A DNA stretch of 64,000 nucleotides from Saccharibacillus sp. CPCC 101409 (GTDB taxonomy: Bacteria > Bacillota > Bacilli > Paenibacillales > Paenibacillaceae): assembly GCF_030518235.1 (NCBI RefSeq), contig NZ_JAULSA010000001.1, positions 744,001-808,000 on the forward strand. Direction: 5' to 3'. The notes below the pieces were generated by a model, which was not told where the DNA came from, ran no database searches, and was given only the letters and a program-made list of their open reading frames with translations. The first letter of the stretch is position 1, and each line of letters opens with the position of its first letter. Positions 17,464-24,653 of the stretch are shown here, piece by piece. The position numbers were made by a program, and so were the translations under genes.

Positions 17464-17883
17464 ATGCGTACGATAATCGATCCCCTGCTGGAAACCCCGA
17501 TCGGGGCGGCGCTCGCCTATTTCTCGGTGGCCGTGCTCGAACTGGTCGTTTTCCTGTCGATCTTCGAAGTCGTCACCCGCTACAAGTGCTGGGACGAGAT
17601 TCGAAAAGGCAATCTGGCGGTCGCGATGGCGACCGGCGGCAAGATCTTCGGCATCTGCAACATCCTGCGTTTTTGCATCGAATCCGGCTCCACCATCTAC
17701 GAAAGCATGCTGTGGTCGCTGATCGGCTTCGTGCTGCTGATGGTCGCCTATTTCCTGTTCGAATTCCTGACCCCGGCGTTCAAGATCGACGACGAGATCG
17801 GCAAAGACAACCGCGCCGTCGGTTTGATCGCCATGGTCGTCTCGATCGGATTGTCCTACGTCATCGGCGTATCGGTGCTTTAA
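17464..17883 (+). CDS. DUF350 (UPF0719) membrane protein
   Basis: A 139-residue integral membrane protein with four predicted helices (residues about 13-35, 55-75, 80-102, 115-137). The pattern FSVAVLELVVFLSIFEVVTRY, then GNLAVAMATGGKIFG, then a second half-repeat DNRAVGLIAMVVSIGLSYVIG, matches DUF350 proteins, which are internally duplicated and of unknown function. The ATG at 17464 follows AAAAGGAG. It lies 39 nt after mutS2 and probably shares its transcript, ending at the terminator at 17929-17956. Confidence 0.85.
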   Translation: MRTIIDPLLETPIGAALAYFSVAVLELVVFLSIFEVVTRYKCWDEIRKGNLAVAMATGGKIFGICNILRFCIESGSTIYESMLWSLIGFVLLMVAYFLFEFLTPAFKIDDEIGKDNRAVGLIAMVVSIGLSYVIGVSVL

Positions 17884-17928
17884 TTTCTTGAACTCAACCC
17901 CATCCATCCACAAGATGGACGCAATAAT

Positions 17929-17956
17929 ACCGCTTCCTCCCGGAAGCGGTTTTTTT
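17929..17956 (+). terminator. Terminator after the DUF350 gene
   Basis: ACCGCTTCC/GGAAGCGGT stem with a 4-nt loop, then six Ts. Confidence 0.9.
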
Positions 17957-18023
17957 GTGTCCTTCCAGCCGCAAACCAAGTTTTTTAAAGCCCCGGCGGT
18001 ATGCTCCGATTGCCGCCGCCCGG

Positions 18024-18053
18024 TTGGCAGAGGCATGCCTTTTCGGGTAAGAT
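18024..18053 (+). promoter_or_regulatory. Promoter of the Lrp/AsnC-aminotransferase operon
   Basis: TTGGCA, 18-bp spacer, TAAGAT, about 120 nt before the first start codon. Confidence 0.45.
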
Positions 18054-18173
18054 TTAAATACGATAACGGCAAGGCGCAACCCCAACGAATGTCACAGTAC
18101 GAAATGAATCCAAAATGCGGCGAAAACGAAACGGCCGATCCGCATAAACGAACGAAAGATGGAGGACTGCGAA

Positions 18174-18674
18174 GTGAAAGAAACCAACAAGCTCAAACTG
18201 GATATTCTCGAACTGCTGGAAGAAGACGCGCGGCGCACGCCGGAGCTGCTGTCGACGCTGCTCGACGTGCCGGAAGAAGAAGTCCGCGAAGCCGTAAACG
18301 AGCTGGAGCAGGATCACGTCATCGTCAAATACGCGACCGTCGTAAACGAAAGCAAAGTGAACGACGAGAAAGTGACCGCGCTGATCGAAGTGCAGATTAC
18401 GCCGGAGCGCGGCCGGGGATTCGAAGGCATCGCCGAGCGCATTTATCTGTATCCGCAGGTGAAATCGGTGTTTCTGATGTCGGGCGCTTACGACCTGCTG
18501 GTCGAAGTGGAAGGCGTCAGCCTCAAAGACGTGGCGAGCTTCGTTTCCGACAAGCTGTCGCCGATCGAGTCGGTCCTGTCGACCAAGACGCATTTTATTC
18601 TCAAAAAATACAAACAGAACGGCATTATTTTCGAAGAACACGAAGAAGACCGCCGTCTGCTGATCTCGCCGTAA
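18174..18674 (+). CDS. alaR: Lrp/AsnC-family transcriptional regulator (AlaR/YugG-like)
   Basis: A 166-residue regulator with an N-terminal winged helix (LKLDILELLEEDARRTPELLS) and a C-terminal RAM/AsnC ligand-binding domain (VTALIEVQITPERG; VFLMSGAYDLLVEVEG). I start at GTG 18174, which has GGAGG at 18161-18165 with 8-nt spacing, rather than the ATG at 18159, which has no site. It is followed after 13 nt by an aminotransferase. The same pair (yugG-yugH, alaR-alaT) occurs in B. subtilis, where it serves alanine synthesis, so control of its neighbour is likely. The symbol rests on this organisation. Confidence 0.85.
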   Translation: MKETNKLKLDILELLEEDARRTPELLSTLLDVPEEEVREAVNELEQDHVIVKYATVVNESKVNDEKVTALIEVQITPERGRGFEGIAERIYLYPQVKSVFLMSGAYDLLVEVEGVSLKDVASFVSDKLSPIESVLSTKTHFILKKYKQNGIIFEEHEEDRRLLISP

Positions 18675-18687
18675 AGGATGCGAAACG

Positions 18688-19929
18688 ATGATAACTAACC
18701 GTGAAGTCAACGAAAACAGTACCCTGCAGCCCTCGGACTCCGAACACGGCTCGATGGAGCGTTATTTGTCGCCGCTGGTGCGCGATATCCGCCCTTCGGG
18801 CATCCGCAAATTTTTCGACCTGGTCAGCGCAAGCAAAGACATTATCACGCTCGGCGTGGGCGAACCCGATTTCGTCACGCCGTGGCATGTTCGCGAAGCG
18901 TGCGTATATTCGCTGGAGCGCGGCTATACCCGCTATACGTCGAATGCCGGCATGCCGGAGCTGCGCGAAGCGATCTCGACTTACCTGAGCGGTTCGTTCG
19001 GCACAACGTACGATGCGGAAAAAGAAATCCTCGTCACCGTCGGCGGCAGCGAAGCGATCGACCTGGCTCTGCGCGCGCTGGTGCAGCCGGGCGACGAAGT
19101 GCTCGTGCCGGAGCCGTGCTACATCTCGTACTCGCCGATCACTTCGATCGGAGGCGGGGTGCCGGTCGGAATCGAGACGTTTGCCAAAGACGGATTCAAA
19201 CTGACCGCCGAAGCGCTCGAAGCCAGCATTACGCCGAAGTCCAAAGTGCTGATCCTCTGCTATCCGAGCAACCCGACGGGCGCGACGATGACGGCCGAAG
19301 ACTGGCTGCCGATCGCCAAAGTGGTCGAAAAGCACGACCTGATCGTCATTTCCGACGAAATCTATGCCGAACTCAGCTACGGGCAAAGCAAGCACGCCAG
19401 CTTCGCCGCCGTTCCGGGCATGAAAGACCGTACGATCCTGGTCAGCGGCTTCTCCAAAGCGTTCGCGATGACCGGCTGGCGGATGGGCTACGCCTGCGGG
19501 CATCCGCAGCTGATCTCGGCCATGCTGAAGATCCACCAGTACACCGTGATGTGCGCGCCGGTCATGGGCCAGGTGGCGGCGCTCGAAGCGCTGACCAACG
19601 GCCTGGGCGAAAAAGACAAAATGGTCGAGTCCTACAATCGCCGCCGCCGGCTGGTGGTACAGGGACTGCGCGACGCCGGACTGGAGTGCCACGAACCGGA
19701 AGGCGCGTTCTACGCGTTCCCGAGCGTCCAGTCCACCGGACTGCCTTCGGAAGAGTTTGCGCAGCGTCTGCTCGTCGAAGGTAAAGTCGCCGCCGTGCCG
19801 GGCAATGTGTTCGGACTCGGCGGCGAAGGCTTCCTCCGCTGCTCGTACGCCACTTCCGTGGCGCAGCTCAAAGAAGCGCTGGACCGGATCGGCGATTTCG
19901 TCTATAAAGTGAAGCGGGAAGGCGCGTAA
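18688..19929 (+). CDS. alaT: Class I aminotransferase (AlaT/YugH-like)
   Basis: A 413-residue fold-type I PLP aminotransferase. Visible motifs are GVGEPDFVTPWHVREA near the N-terminus, TVGGSEAIDLALRAL, the NPTG motif (YPSNPTGATM), the Asp/Tyr pair in VISDEIYAEL, the PLP lysine in SGFSKAFAMTGWRMGY, and the carboxylate arginine in FLRCSYA. About 30 extra N-terminal residues precede the usual start of the family. Substrates are not readable from sequence; an alanine/pyruvate or aromatic role is suggested by the adjacent AlaR-like regulator. Confidence 0.9.
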   Translation: MITNREVNENSTLQPSDSEHGSMERYLSPLVRDIRPSGIRKFFDLVSASKDIITLGVGEPDFVTPWHVREACVYSLERGYTRYTSNAGMPELREAISTYLSGSFGTTYDAEKEILVTVGGSEAIDLALRALVQPGDEVLVPEPCYISYSPITSIGGGVPVGIETFAKDGFKLTAEALEASITPKSKVLILCYPSNPTGATMTAEDWLPIAKVVEKHDLIVISDEIYAELSYGQSKHASFAAVPGMKDRTILVSGFSKAFAMTGWRMGYACGHPQLISAMLKIHQYTVMCAPVMGQVAALEALTNGLGEKDKMVESYNRRRRLVVQGLRDAGLECHEPEGAFYAFPSVQSTGLPSEEFAQRLLVEGKVAAVPGNVFGLGGEGFLRCSYATSVAQLKEALDRIGDFVYKVKREGA

Positions 19930-19981
19930 AACCGTCTTCTTAAACATTCAAAAAAACGATTAAATATCCTTTCTTGCGAAG

Positions 19982-20010
19982 TTGCTTTTATGGGGCGTTT
20001 TCTATATAAT
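19982..20010 (+). promoter_or_regulatory. Promoter of the Spo0E-like gene
   Basis: TTGCTT, 17-bp spacer, TATAAT; the start codon follows about 43 nt downstream. Confidence 0.65.
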
Positions 20011-20052
20011 GGGGAATCGAAACCAGGTAAATTTTTCAAGGAGGGATGTTTT

Positions 20053-20307
20053 TTGTCTGCCGCTTCGTTCCGGGTATCGCTGCACGGGCCGGGCTCCGCG
20101 AATTCGCGGATCGGATCGCAGCATACCGCCGGCGCTCCGTCGTCCGCGGCCGAACGCGAACTTTTCCTGCAGGAGGAGATTCGGATTCTGCGCCGCCAAA
20201 TGGAAGAAACGTTCAGCCGGGAACAGTCGTTCACCTCCGAGACGGTTATTGAAATCAGCATTCTTCTCGACATTAAAATCAACGAATACATGCAGTTAGT
20301 GCGTTGA
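20053..20307 (+). CDS. Spo0E-like aspartyl-phosphate phosphatase
   Basis: An 84-residue small protein. The C-terminal half has two predicted helices, with EEIRILRRQMEETF and ETVIEISILLDIKINEYM. This fits the Spo0E helical hairpin and its S-x-x-L-D-x-x-I-like signature (ISILLDIKI). Such proteins dephosphorylate Spo0A-P or related response regulators and hold back sporulation. The start is TTG at 20053, 8 nt after AAGGAGGG; an ATG at 20046 is in another frame. The N-terminal 40 residues are low-complexity and atypical. Confidence 0.7.
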   Translation: MSAASFRVSLHGPGSANSRIGSQHTAGAPSSAAERELFLQEEIRILRRQMEETFSREQSFTSETVIEISILLDIKINEYMQLVR

Positions 20308-20505
20308 CCCATCCAATCCGAGGCTTACGTTCGCTTGAAATGCACACGCTTTAGGTGCAATTCAGGGGAGCGTAACCTTCTCTATCCGGGTCAACGCACA
20401 GGTGGGTCTACCCAATGCAATCAAAGGTCTACGTTCCAATCCGGATCGGATTTGCAGGCCGCCGAAAGAGGAAGAAGCTTCGGGTTCGAAGCTCTTCCTC
20501 TTTTT
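20286..20505 (+). ncRNA. Candidate structured RNA of unknown class
   Basis: Downstream of the Spo0E-like gene lies a stretch with strong RNA structure. GTGCGTTGACCC (from 20300) pairs perfectly with GGGTCAACGCAC (ending near 20402). Inside, an asymmetric loop leads to a second stem of about 21 bp (TTACG...ATGCAC with GTGCA...CGTAA) capped by ACGCTTTAG. A second half with smaller hairpins ends in a very strong terminator at 20465-20505. A weak promoter (TTGAAA, 19, TAAAAT) lies in the end of the preceding gene. It matches no riboswitch, 6S, SRP, RNase P or tmRNA motif I know. Confidence 0.5.
20465..20505 (+). terminator. Strong terminator of the structured RNA
   Basis: AAAGAGGAAGA-AGCTTCG pairs with CGAAGCT-CTTCCTCTTT around GGTT, then Ts. 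From here to 20678 I see a weak TATATT (20558) and a leader hairpin at 20606-20650 (AGCGGC/GCCGCT with inner CTTG/CAAG). Confidence 0.9.
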
Positions 20506-20678
20506 GCCGCGCCGTTATGGGACAATCGTGAGAATGCCCGGCGGGGCGGAGTTGTGCTATATTATTTAGGAAGGCGCTTCAAACTGCGCGGAAATACGTG
20601 CGGGAAGCGGCAATCCAGCGACTTGTCTCCATGCAATGAGGCAAGCCGCTATGCAAGGAAATTGGGGAGGAATCATTG

Positions 20679-21224
20679 GTGAAGTGGAAAAAAGCGGGGC
20701 TGCTTCTGCTCCTGGCTGGTCTGCTGGCGCTGCTCGCGGGCTGCGGTAAAGGCGACGACAAGGTACTGATCTTTATGTCCGACAAAGAGTCGTCCAGCCG
20801 CGAGGGAATCGACCAGATTCAGCAGAAGTTGGACGCGGAGTTTACGGACCCGAAAGCGGAGTTCAACTATTCGCCGCTGTTCGATCTGCAAAAAGTAATG
20901 GTGGAGTACGCGGCGGGCGGCAATTCGATCGTGATTCTGCCCAAAGACACCGTGCAGACGTACGGCAGGGACGGGGCGCATCTCGCGCTGGACGAGTATT
21001 TCGACAAAGAAAAGTATCCGGAAGGCGTATTCGAAAGCGGCGTGCTCAAAGACGGCGAAGACGATCCGGTAACGGAAGAGCATCTGTTCGGCATTCCGGT
21101 CGACCAGATGAAGATGTTCCAGGACGCCGGCTATGTGCCGAAAGACATGCTGGCCTGCGTCGTCGTCAACGCGCCGAACGCGGATGCCGCGATCAAGGTG
21201 CTTCAGAAGCTCACCGAAGGCTGA
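20679..21224 (+). CDS. Lipoprotein of unknown function
   Basis: A 181-residue exported lipoprotein. Residues 1-20 are a lysine-led hydrophobic signal ending in the lipobox LLAGC, so the mature protein starts at Cys. The rest is hydrophilic and contains a strand-rich pattern (DKVLIFMSDKESS; NSIVILPKDTVQTYG). I do not recognise the family. GTG at 20679 has GGGGAGG at 20664-20670 with 8-nt spacing; TTG at 20676 is a weaker alternative. The adenosyltransferase gene follows 75 nt downstream. Confidence 0.75.
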   Translation: MKWKKAGLLLLLAGLLALLAGCGKGDDKVLIFMSDKESSSREGIDQIQQKLDAEFTDPKAEFNYSPLFDLQKVMVEYAAGGNSIVILPKDTVQTYGRDGAHLALDEYFDKEKYPEGVFESGVLKDGEDDPVTEEHLFGIPVDQMKMFQDAGYVPKDMLACVVVNAPNADAAIKVLQKLTEG

Positions 21225-21299
21225 AACCGGTCGGGGAACACAGTGTAACAAGACGATAACGCGTATTGGGAATCGGAAACCGCGGAGGAGGCGAAGGCT

Positions 21300-21899
21300 G
21301 TGCGCATTTATACGAAAACGGGAGACGAAGGACAAACGTCGGTAATCGGGGGACGGGTGCGCAAAGACGACGTCCGTGTGGAGGCTTACGGCACGATCGA
21401 CGAACTGAACAGCTTTGTCGGCCAGGCCGCCGCGCTGATGCAGGACGACCGCTTCAAGGACCTGCGCGAACAGCTGGCCGTCGTCGGCCAGGAACTGTTC
21501 GACTGCGGCTCCGATCTGGCTTACACGGAAGCGGCGCAGCAGCCTTACAAGACGCATACGGCGATGACGGAGCGAGTCGAAGGCTGGATCGACCGGCTGG
21601 AGGCGGGCAATCCGCCGCTCGACCGGTTTATCCTGCCGGGCGGCAGTCCGCCGGCGGCTTCGCTGCATATCTGCCGCACGGTCTGCAGGCGGGCGGAACG
21701 CCGGGTCGTCGCGCTGACGGAAACGGCGGAAGTGAACCCGGAAGTGCTGCGCTATCTGAATCGGCTGTCCGATTACTTTTTCAGCGCCGCAAGAGCCGCC
21801 AATTTGAAAATGCGCGTGGACGATGTGGAATACGTGCGAGGCGCGAACGTATTTTCCACGGGCGCGGACTATGAAAATCGACAGGAGCAGGGTGAATAA
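21300..21899 (+). CDS. pduO: PduO-type ATP:cob(I)alamin adenosyltransferase
   Basis: A 199-residue cytosolic enzyme that adds the adenosyl group to cob(I)alamin to form coenzyme B12. The N-terminal MRIYTKTGDEGQTS is the ATP-binding signature of the PduO/YvqK family, followed by EAYGTIDELNSFVGQA. The C-terminal half has CRRAERRVV and LNRLSDYFFSAAR, both typical. The start is GTG at 21300 behind GGAGGAGG. Its TAA overlaps the apparent ATA start of the next gene. Confidence 0.94.
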   Translation: MRIYTKTGDEGQTSVIGGRVRKDDVRVEAYGTIDELNSFVGQAAALMQDDRFKDLREQLAVVGQELFDCGSDLAYTEAAQQPYKTHTAMTERVEGWIDRLEAGNPPLDRFILPGGSPPAASLHICRTVCRRAERRVVALTETAEVNPEVLRYLNRLSDYFFSAARAANLKMRVDDVEYVRGANVFSTGADYENRQEQGE

Positions 21900-22906
21900 C
21901 GATCGAACCGACAGATAAACAGGAAACGCGGAAGCTTGGCTATTACGATCCGATCGTGTACACGGTTACGCCGCGCGAGCAGGACTGGACGCTCAAAACG
22001 CTGCTGCAAAGCCGGCTCGGCGTATCGCGCAAGCTGCTTTCCCGCATTAAATTGACCGAACGCGGCATTATGCTGAACGGGCAAAGGGTGTATATCAGCG
22101 TGCGCGTTTCGGCCGGCGATGTGGTCGAGGTGCGGATGGAGCGGGAGTCTTCGGACGATATTTTGCCGGAACCGATGGACCTGGATATTTTGCACGAAGA
22201 CAGCCATCTGCTGATCGTCAACAAAGCAGCGGGCGTGATCGTGCATCCCACCCACGGGCATTATACCGGCACGCTGGCGAACGGCGTGGTGCACCGCTGG
22301 CTGGAACGCGGCGAGCAGGTGCGTTTCCGGCCGGTGCATCGACTCGACCGCGAGACGTCCGGCGTGCTGGCGATCGCCAAAAATCCTTACGTGCACCAGC
22401 ATATCTCCGAGCAAATGATCGCCGGAACGGTGGACAAAGTGTATCGGGCGTTCGTGCACGGACGTCCGCTGCCGGAAACCGGGCGTATCGAAGGTCCGAT
22501 CGACCGCGATCCGGACAATCCGCATGTGCGCATCGTGACAGAGGCCGGCTATCCGGCCGCGACCCGCTACCGCACGCTGGAGACGTATCCGGCGGCCGGC
22601 GCTTCGCTGGTCGAGCTGGAGCTCGAAAGCGGGCGCACGCATCAGATCCGGGTGCATATGACGCATATCGGCTGTCCGCTGATCGGCGATGCGATGTATA
22701 AATATACGGAAGAATCGGCGATTTCGGCGGACGAACGCGCTGGCGCGGAAGCGCTGGACGCTTCGCTCGGCCGCCAGGCGCTGCACGCGTTCCGGCTGGC
22801 GTTCGTCCATCCCGGAACCGGAGAGCGCGTAACGTTCGAAGCGCCGTATCCGTCCGATCTGAGCCGACTGCAAACCGACCTACAGCCGCATAAGAAAGAG
22901 ATGTGA
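21896..22906 (+). CDS. RluA/RluD-family 23S rRNA pseudouridine synthase, ATA start
   Basis: A 336-residue RluD-type synthase. An N-terminal S4-like region (LGVSRKLLSRIKLTERGIMLNG) precedes the catalytic domain, with HRLDRETSG (catalytic Asp) and GRTHQIRVHMTHIGCPLIGD. The first conventional codon is GTG at 21956, which has no ribosome binding site and would drop the YYDP segment that I recall as conserved in relatives. The frame opens at ATA 21896, immediately after an in-frame TGA. AGGAG lies at 21883-21887, 8 nt away, and the ATA overlaps the TAA of pduO. I therefore start at ATA, with moderate confidence in that codon. Confidence 0.88.
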   Translation: MTIEPTDKQETRKLGYYDPIVYTVTPREQDWTLKTLLQSRLGVSRKLLSRIKLTERGIMLNGQRVYISVRVSAGDVVEVRMERESSDDILPEPMDLDILHEDSHLLIVNKAAGVIVHPTHGHYTGTLANGVVHRWLERGEQVRFRPVHRLDRETSGVLAIAKNPYVHQHISEQMIAGTVDKVYRAFVHGRPLPETGRIEGPIDRDPDNPHVRIVTEAGYPAATRYRTLETYPAAGASLVELELESGRTHQIRVHMTHIGCPLIGDAMYKYTEESAISADERAGAEALDASLGRQALHAFRLAFVHPGTGERVTFEAPYPSDLSRLQTDLQPHKKEM

Positions 22907-22915
22907 GAAACAGCG

Positions 22916-23293
22916 ATGACCCGACTTAAAGTGTACCATTACGCCAAATGCGGCACCTGCCGCAGCGCGATCAAATGGCTGGAAAACGCAGGACACGAGC
23001 TGGACCTGATCCCGATCGTGGACAGCCCGCCGTCGAAACAAGAAATACTGGACCTGATCGCCAAAAGCGGCCTGGAGTCGAAAAAGTTTTTTAACGTCAG
23101 CGGGGAAGTGTACAAAGAGCTGGGGCTCAAAGACAAGCTGGCGCAGCTGGACGACAACGAACGCGCGGAACTGCTGGCCGCCAACGGCAAGCTGATCAAA
23201 CGGCCGGTCGTAACCGACGGAGAAACCGTGACGCTCGGCTTCAAGCCGGACGCGTACGAACAATCCTGGGGAACGAAGGAGGCGGGGAAATGA
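22916..23293 (+). CDS. Spx/ArsC-family protein (YusI-like)
   Basis: A 125-residue thioredoxin-fold protein. The CxxC motif (KCGTC, residues 12-15) sits at the start of helix 1, followed by WLENAGHELDLIPI, PPSKQEILDLI and the cis-Pro region LIKRPVV. This is the ArsC/Spx family, closest in my reading to B. subtilis YusI, whose function is not settled. The Spx C-terminal RNA-polymerase-binding features are not obvious. The end overlaps the next ATG by 4 nt (ATGA). Confidence 0.85.
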   Translation: MTRLKVYHYAKCGTCRSAIKWLENAGHELDLIPIVDSPPSKQEILDLIAKSGLESKKFFNVSGEVYKELGLKDKLAQLDDNERAELLAANGKLIKRPVVTDGETVTLGFKPDAYEQSWGTKEAGK

Positions 23294-24222
23294 GCGAAAA
23301 CGGCGGCAACGGCATTGAAGGACTGCCGGAAAACGTCCTGGCGCGCAAACCGACCTTGATGCTGGTGGACGGCATGGCGCTGCTGTTCCGGGCCTACTAC
23401 GCGACGGCGCTGAAAGGCTATATCCGGCGCACCGACGCGGGCATTCCGACCAACGGCATCTACGGCTTCGTCCGCTATATGTGGGACGCGATCCGGCAGT
23501 TCGATCCGACGCATGTGGCGTGCTGCTGGGATATGGGCGGACGCACGTTCCGCACCGAGCAGTTCGAATCGTACAAAGGCAACCGCTCGGCGGCGCCGGA
23601 CGATCTGGTTCCGCAGTTCGATCTGGTCAAAGAAGTGGTCGCGGCGATGGATATTCCGAATATCGGCATGCCGGGCTATGAAGCGGACGATTGTATCGGC
23701 ACGATCGCCAAGCGCTGCGCGGCGGAGATGGACGTGCAGGTGCTGTCCGGCGACAACGATCTGCTCCAGCTGGTGGACGAGCGGGTCAAAGTCATCATTA
23801 TGAAAAAAGGCTACGGCAACTATCAGGTCTATACGCCGGAGTTTCTGATGGAGGAAAAAGGGCTCACTCCTCCGCAGATCGTCGACATGAAAGGCCTGAT
23901 GGGCGACAGCAGCGACAACTATCCGGGCGTCAAAGGCATCGGCGAAAAAACGGCGGTCAAGCTCGTGCAGGAATTCGGCAGCATCGACGGCGTTCTGGCA
24001 AATCTGGATAAAGTTACGAAGTCGGTGCGGACCAAGATCGAAAACGATCTGGACATGCTGCATTTGTCCCGCTCGCTGGCCGAGATCCACTGCCGGGTGC
24101 CGGTGGACTGCCCGCTGGATCTCTGCGAGTTCCGGATCGACGACGCGAAGGTGTCGGCGAAGTTTACGGAGCTGGAGATGAATAGTCTGGGGACGATGAT
24201 GGGCGTGGGTGTGTTTGATTGA
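23290..24222 (+). CDS. ypcP: 5'-3' exonuclease / flap endonuclease (YpcP family)
   Basis: A 310-residue stand-alone version of the DNA polymerase I 5' nuclease domain, which removes RNA primers and flaps. Metal-binding acidic residues are visible in LMLVDGMALLFRA, the GYEADDCIGT cluster, LSGDNDLLQL and MGDSSDNYPGVKGIGEKTA, which also contains the H3TH. It has about 15 extra N-terminal residues. Translation is coupled to the preceding Spx-like gene (ATGA overlap). Confidence 0.94.
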   Translation: MSENGGNGIEGLPENVLARKPTLMLVDGMALLFRAYYATALKGYIRRTDAGIPTNGIYGFVRYMWDAIRQFDPTHVACCWDMGGRTFRTEQFESYKGNRSAAPDDLVPQFDLVKEVVAAMDIPNIGMPGYEADDCIGTIAKRCAAEMDVQVLSGDNDLLQLVDERVKVIIMKKGYGNYQVYTPEFLMEEKGLTPPQIVDMKGLMGDSSDNYPGVKGIGEKTAVKLVQEFGSIDGVLANLDKVTKSVRTKIENDLDMLHLSRSLAEIHCRVPVDCPLDLCEFRIDDAKVSAKFTELEMNSLGTMMGVGVFD

Positions 24223-24653
24223 AGGAGATGCCGCTAAAATGGCGGAAATCCTTTTAAGAAAGTTCGATAAACTGAAAAAGCAAAGAAGGGCGCCGAGGCT
24301 TTTCGTTTCGGTCGCTTGTTGAAACCAGGAAGACTGATTAGATTTTAGTGGTATCTTCCCGGTTTCAAAGGCGAACGCCAGGTCTCCTACACGAAAATCC
24401 TCTCTGCCCAAATCGCTTTTTCTAAAACCAAACTTCCTTAAAATTCAGGTGCCGCTAAATTAGCGGCATCTTTTTTTGTGGGGAGAGAGAGGACAGAAAG
24501 CAAAGAGCAAGATCAAGAGCAAAAAAAGCGGGGTTTAGACGAAGTAAGCGTTATAAACAGAGAGATCGTGATTTTGTTGTGCTAACCTGAATCCGTAGAG
24601 CAGAAGCAGAAAAAGGCATATGCGGAGTTTACAGAACGGGAGGAGCATAAACA
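24223..24653 (+). other. AT-richer intergenic block flanked by similar palindromes
   Basis: A gene-free 430 bp. Near the left end (24229-24245) is TGCCGCTAAAATGGCGG; near the right (24450-24468) is the related TGCCGCTAAATTAGCGGCA, which doubles as a terminator. Between them a 13-bp near-perfect inverted repeat (24321-24333 with 24354-24366) could form a long hairpin. A purine-rich tract follows at 24480-24530. The flanking-palindrome layout resembles a small non-autonomous element, but no target duplication is visible. Confidence 0.35.
24448..24477 (+). terminator. Terminator downstream of ypcP
   Basis: TGCCGCTA/TAGCGGCA stem, then seven Ts. It is 226 nt beyond the ypcP stop. Confidence 0.75.

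Noticed and set aside
15085..18072. A 995-codon antisense frame over mutS2 and the DUF350 gene
   Set aside because: Spans two real genes and a terminator, with shadow-type composition.
20286..20505. 6S RNA, SRP RNA, tmRNA or cobalamin riboswitch
   Set aside because: No SRP tetraloop motif, no tmRNA ends, no B12 box despite the nearby adenosyltransferase, and the closing helix is too short and internal for 6S.
20335..20682. A 115-codon frame after the Spo0E-like gene
   Set aside because: It lies over the structured RNA and its terminator, and lacks a ribosome binding site.
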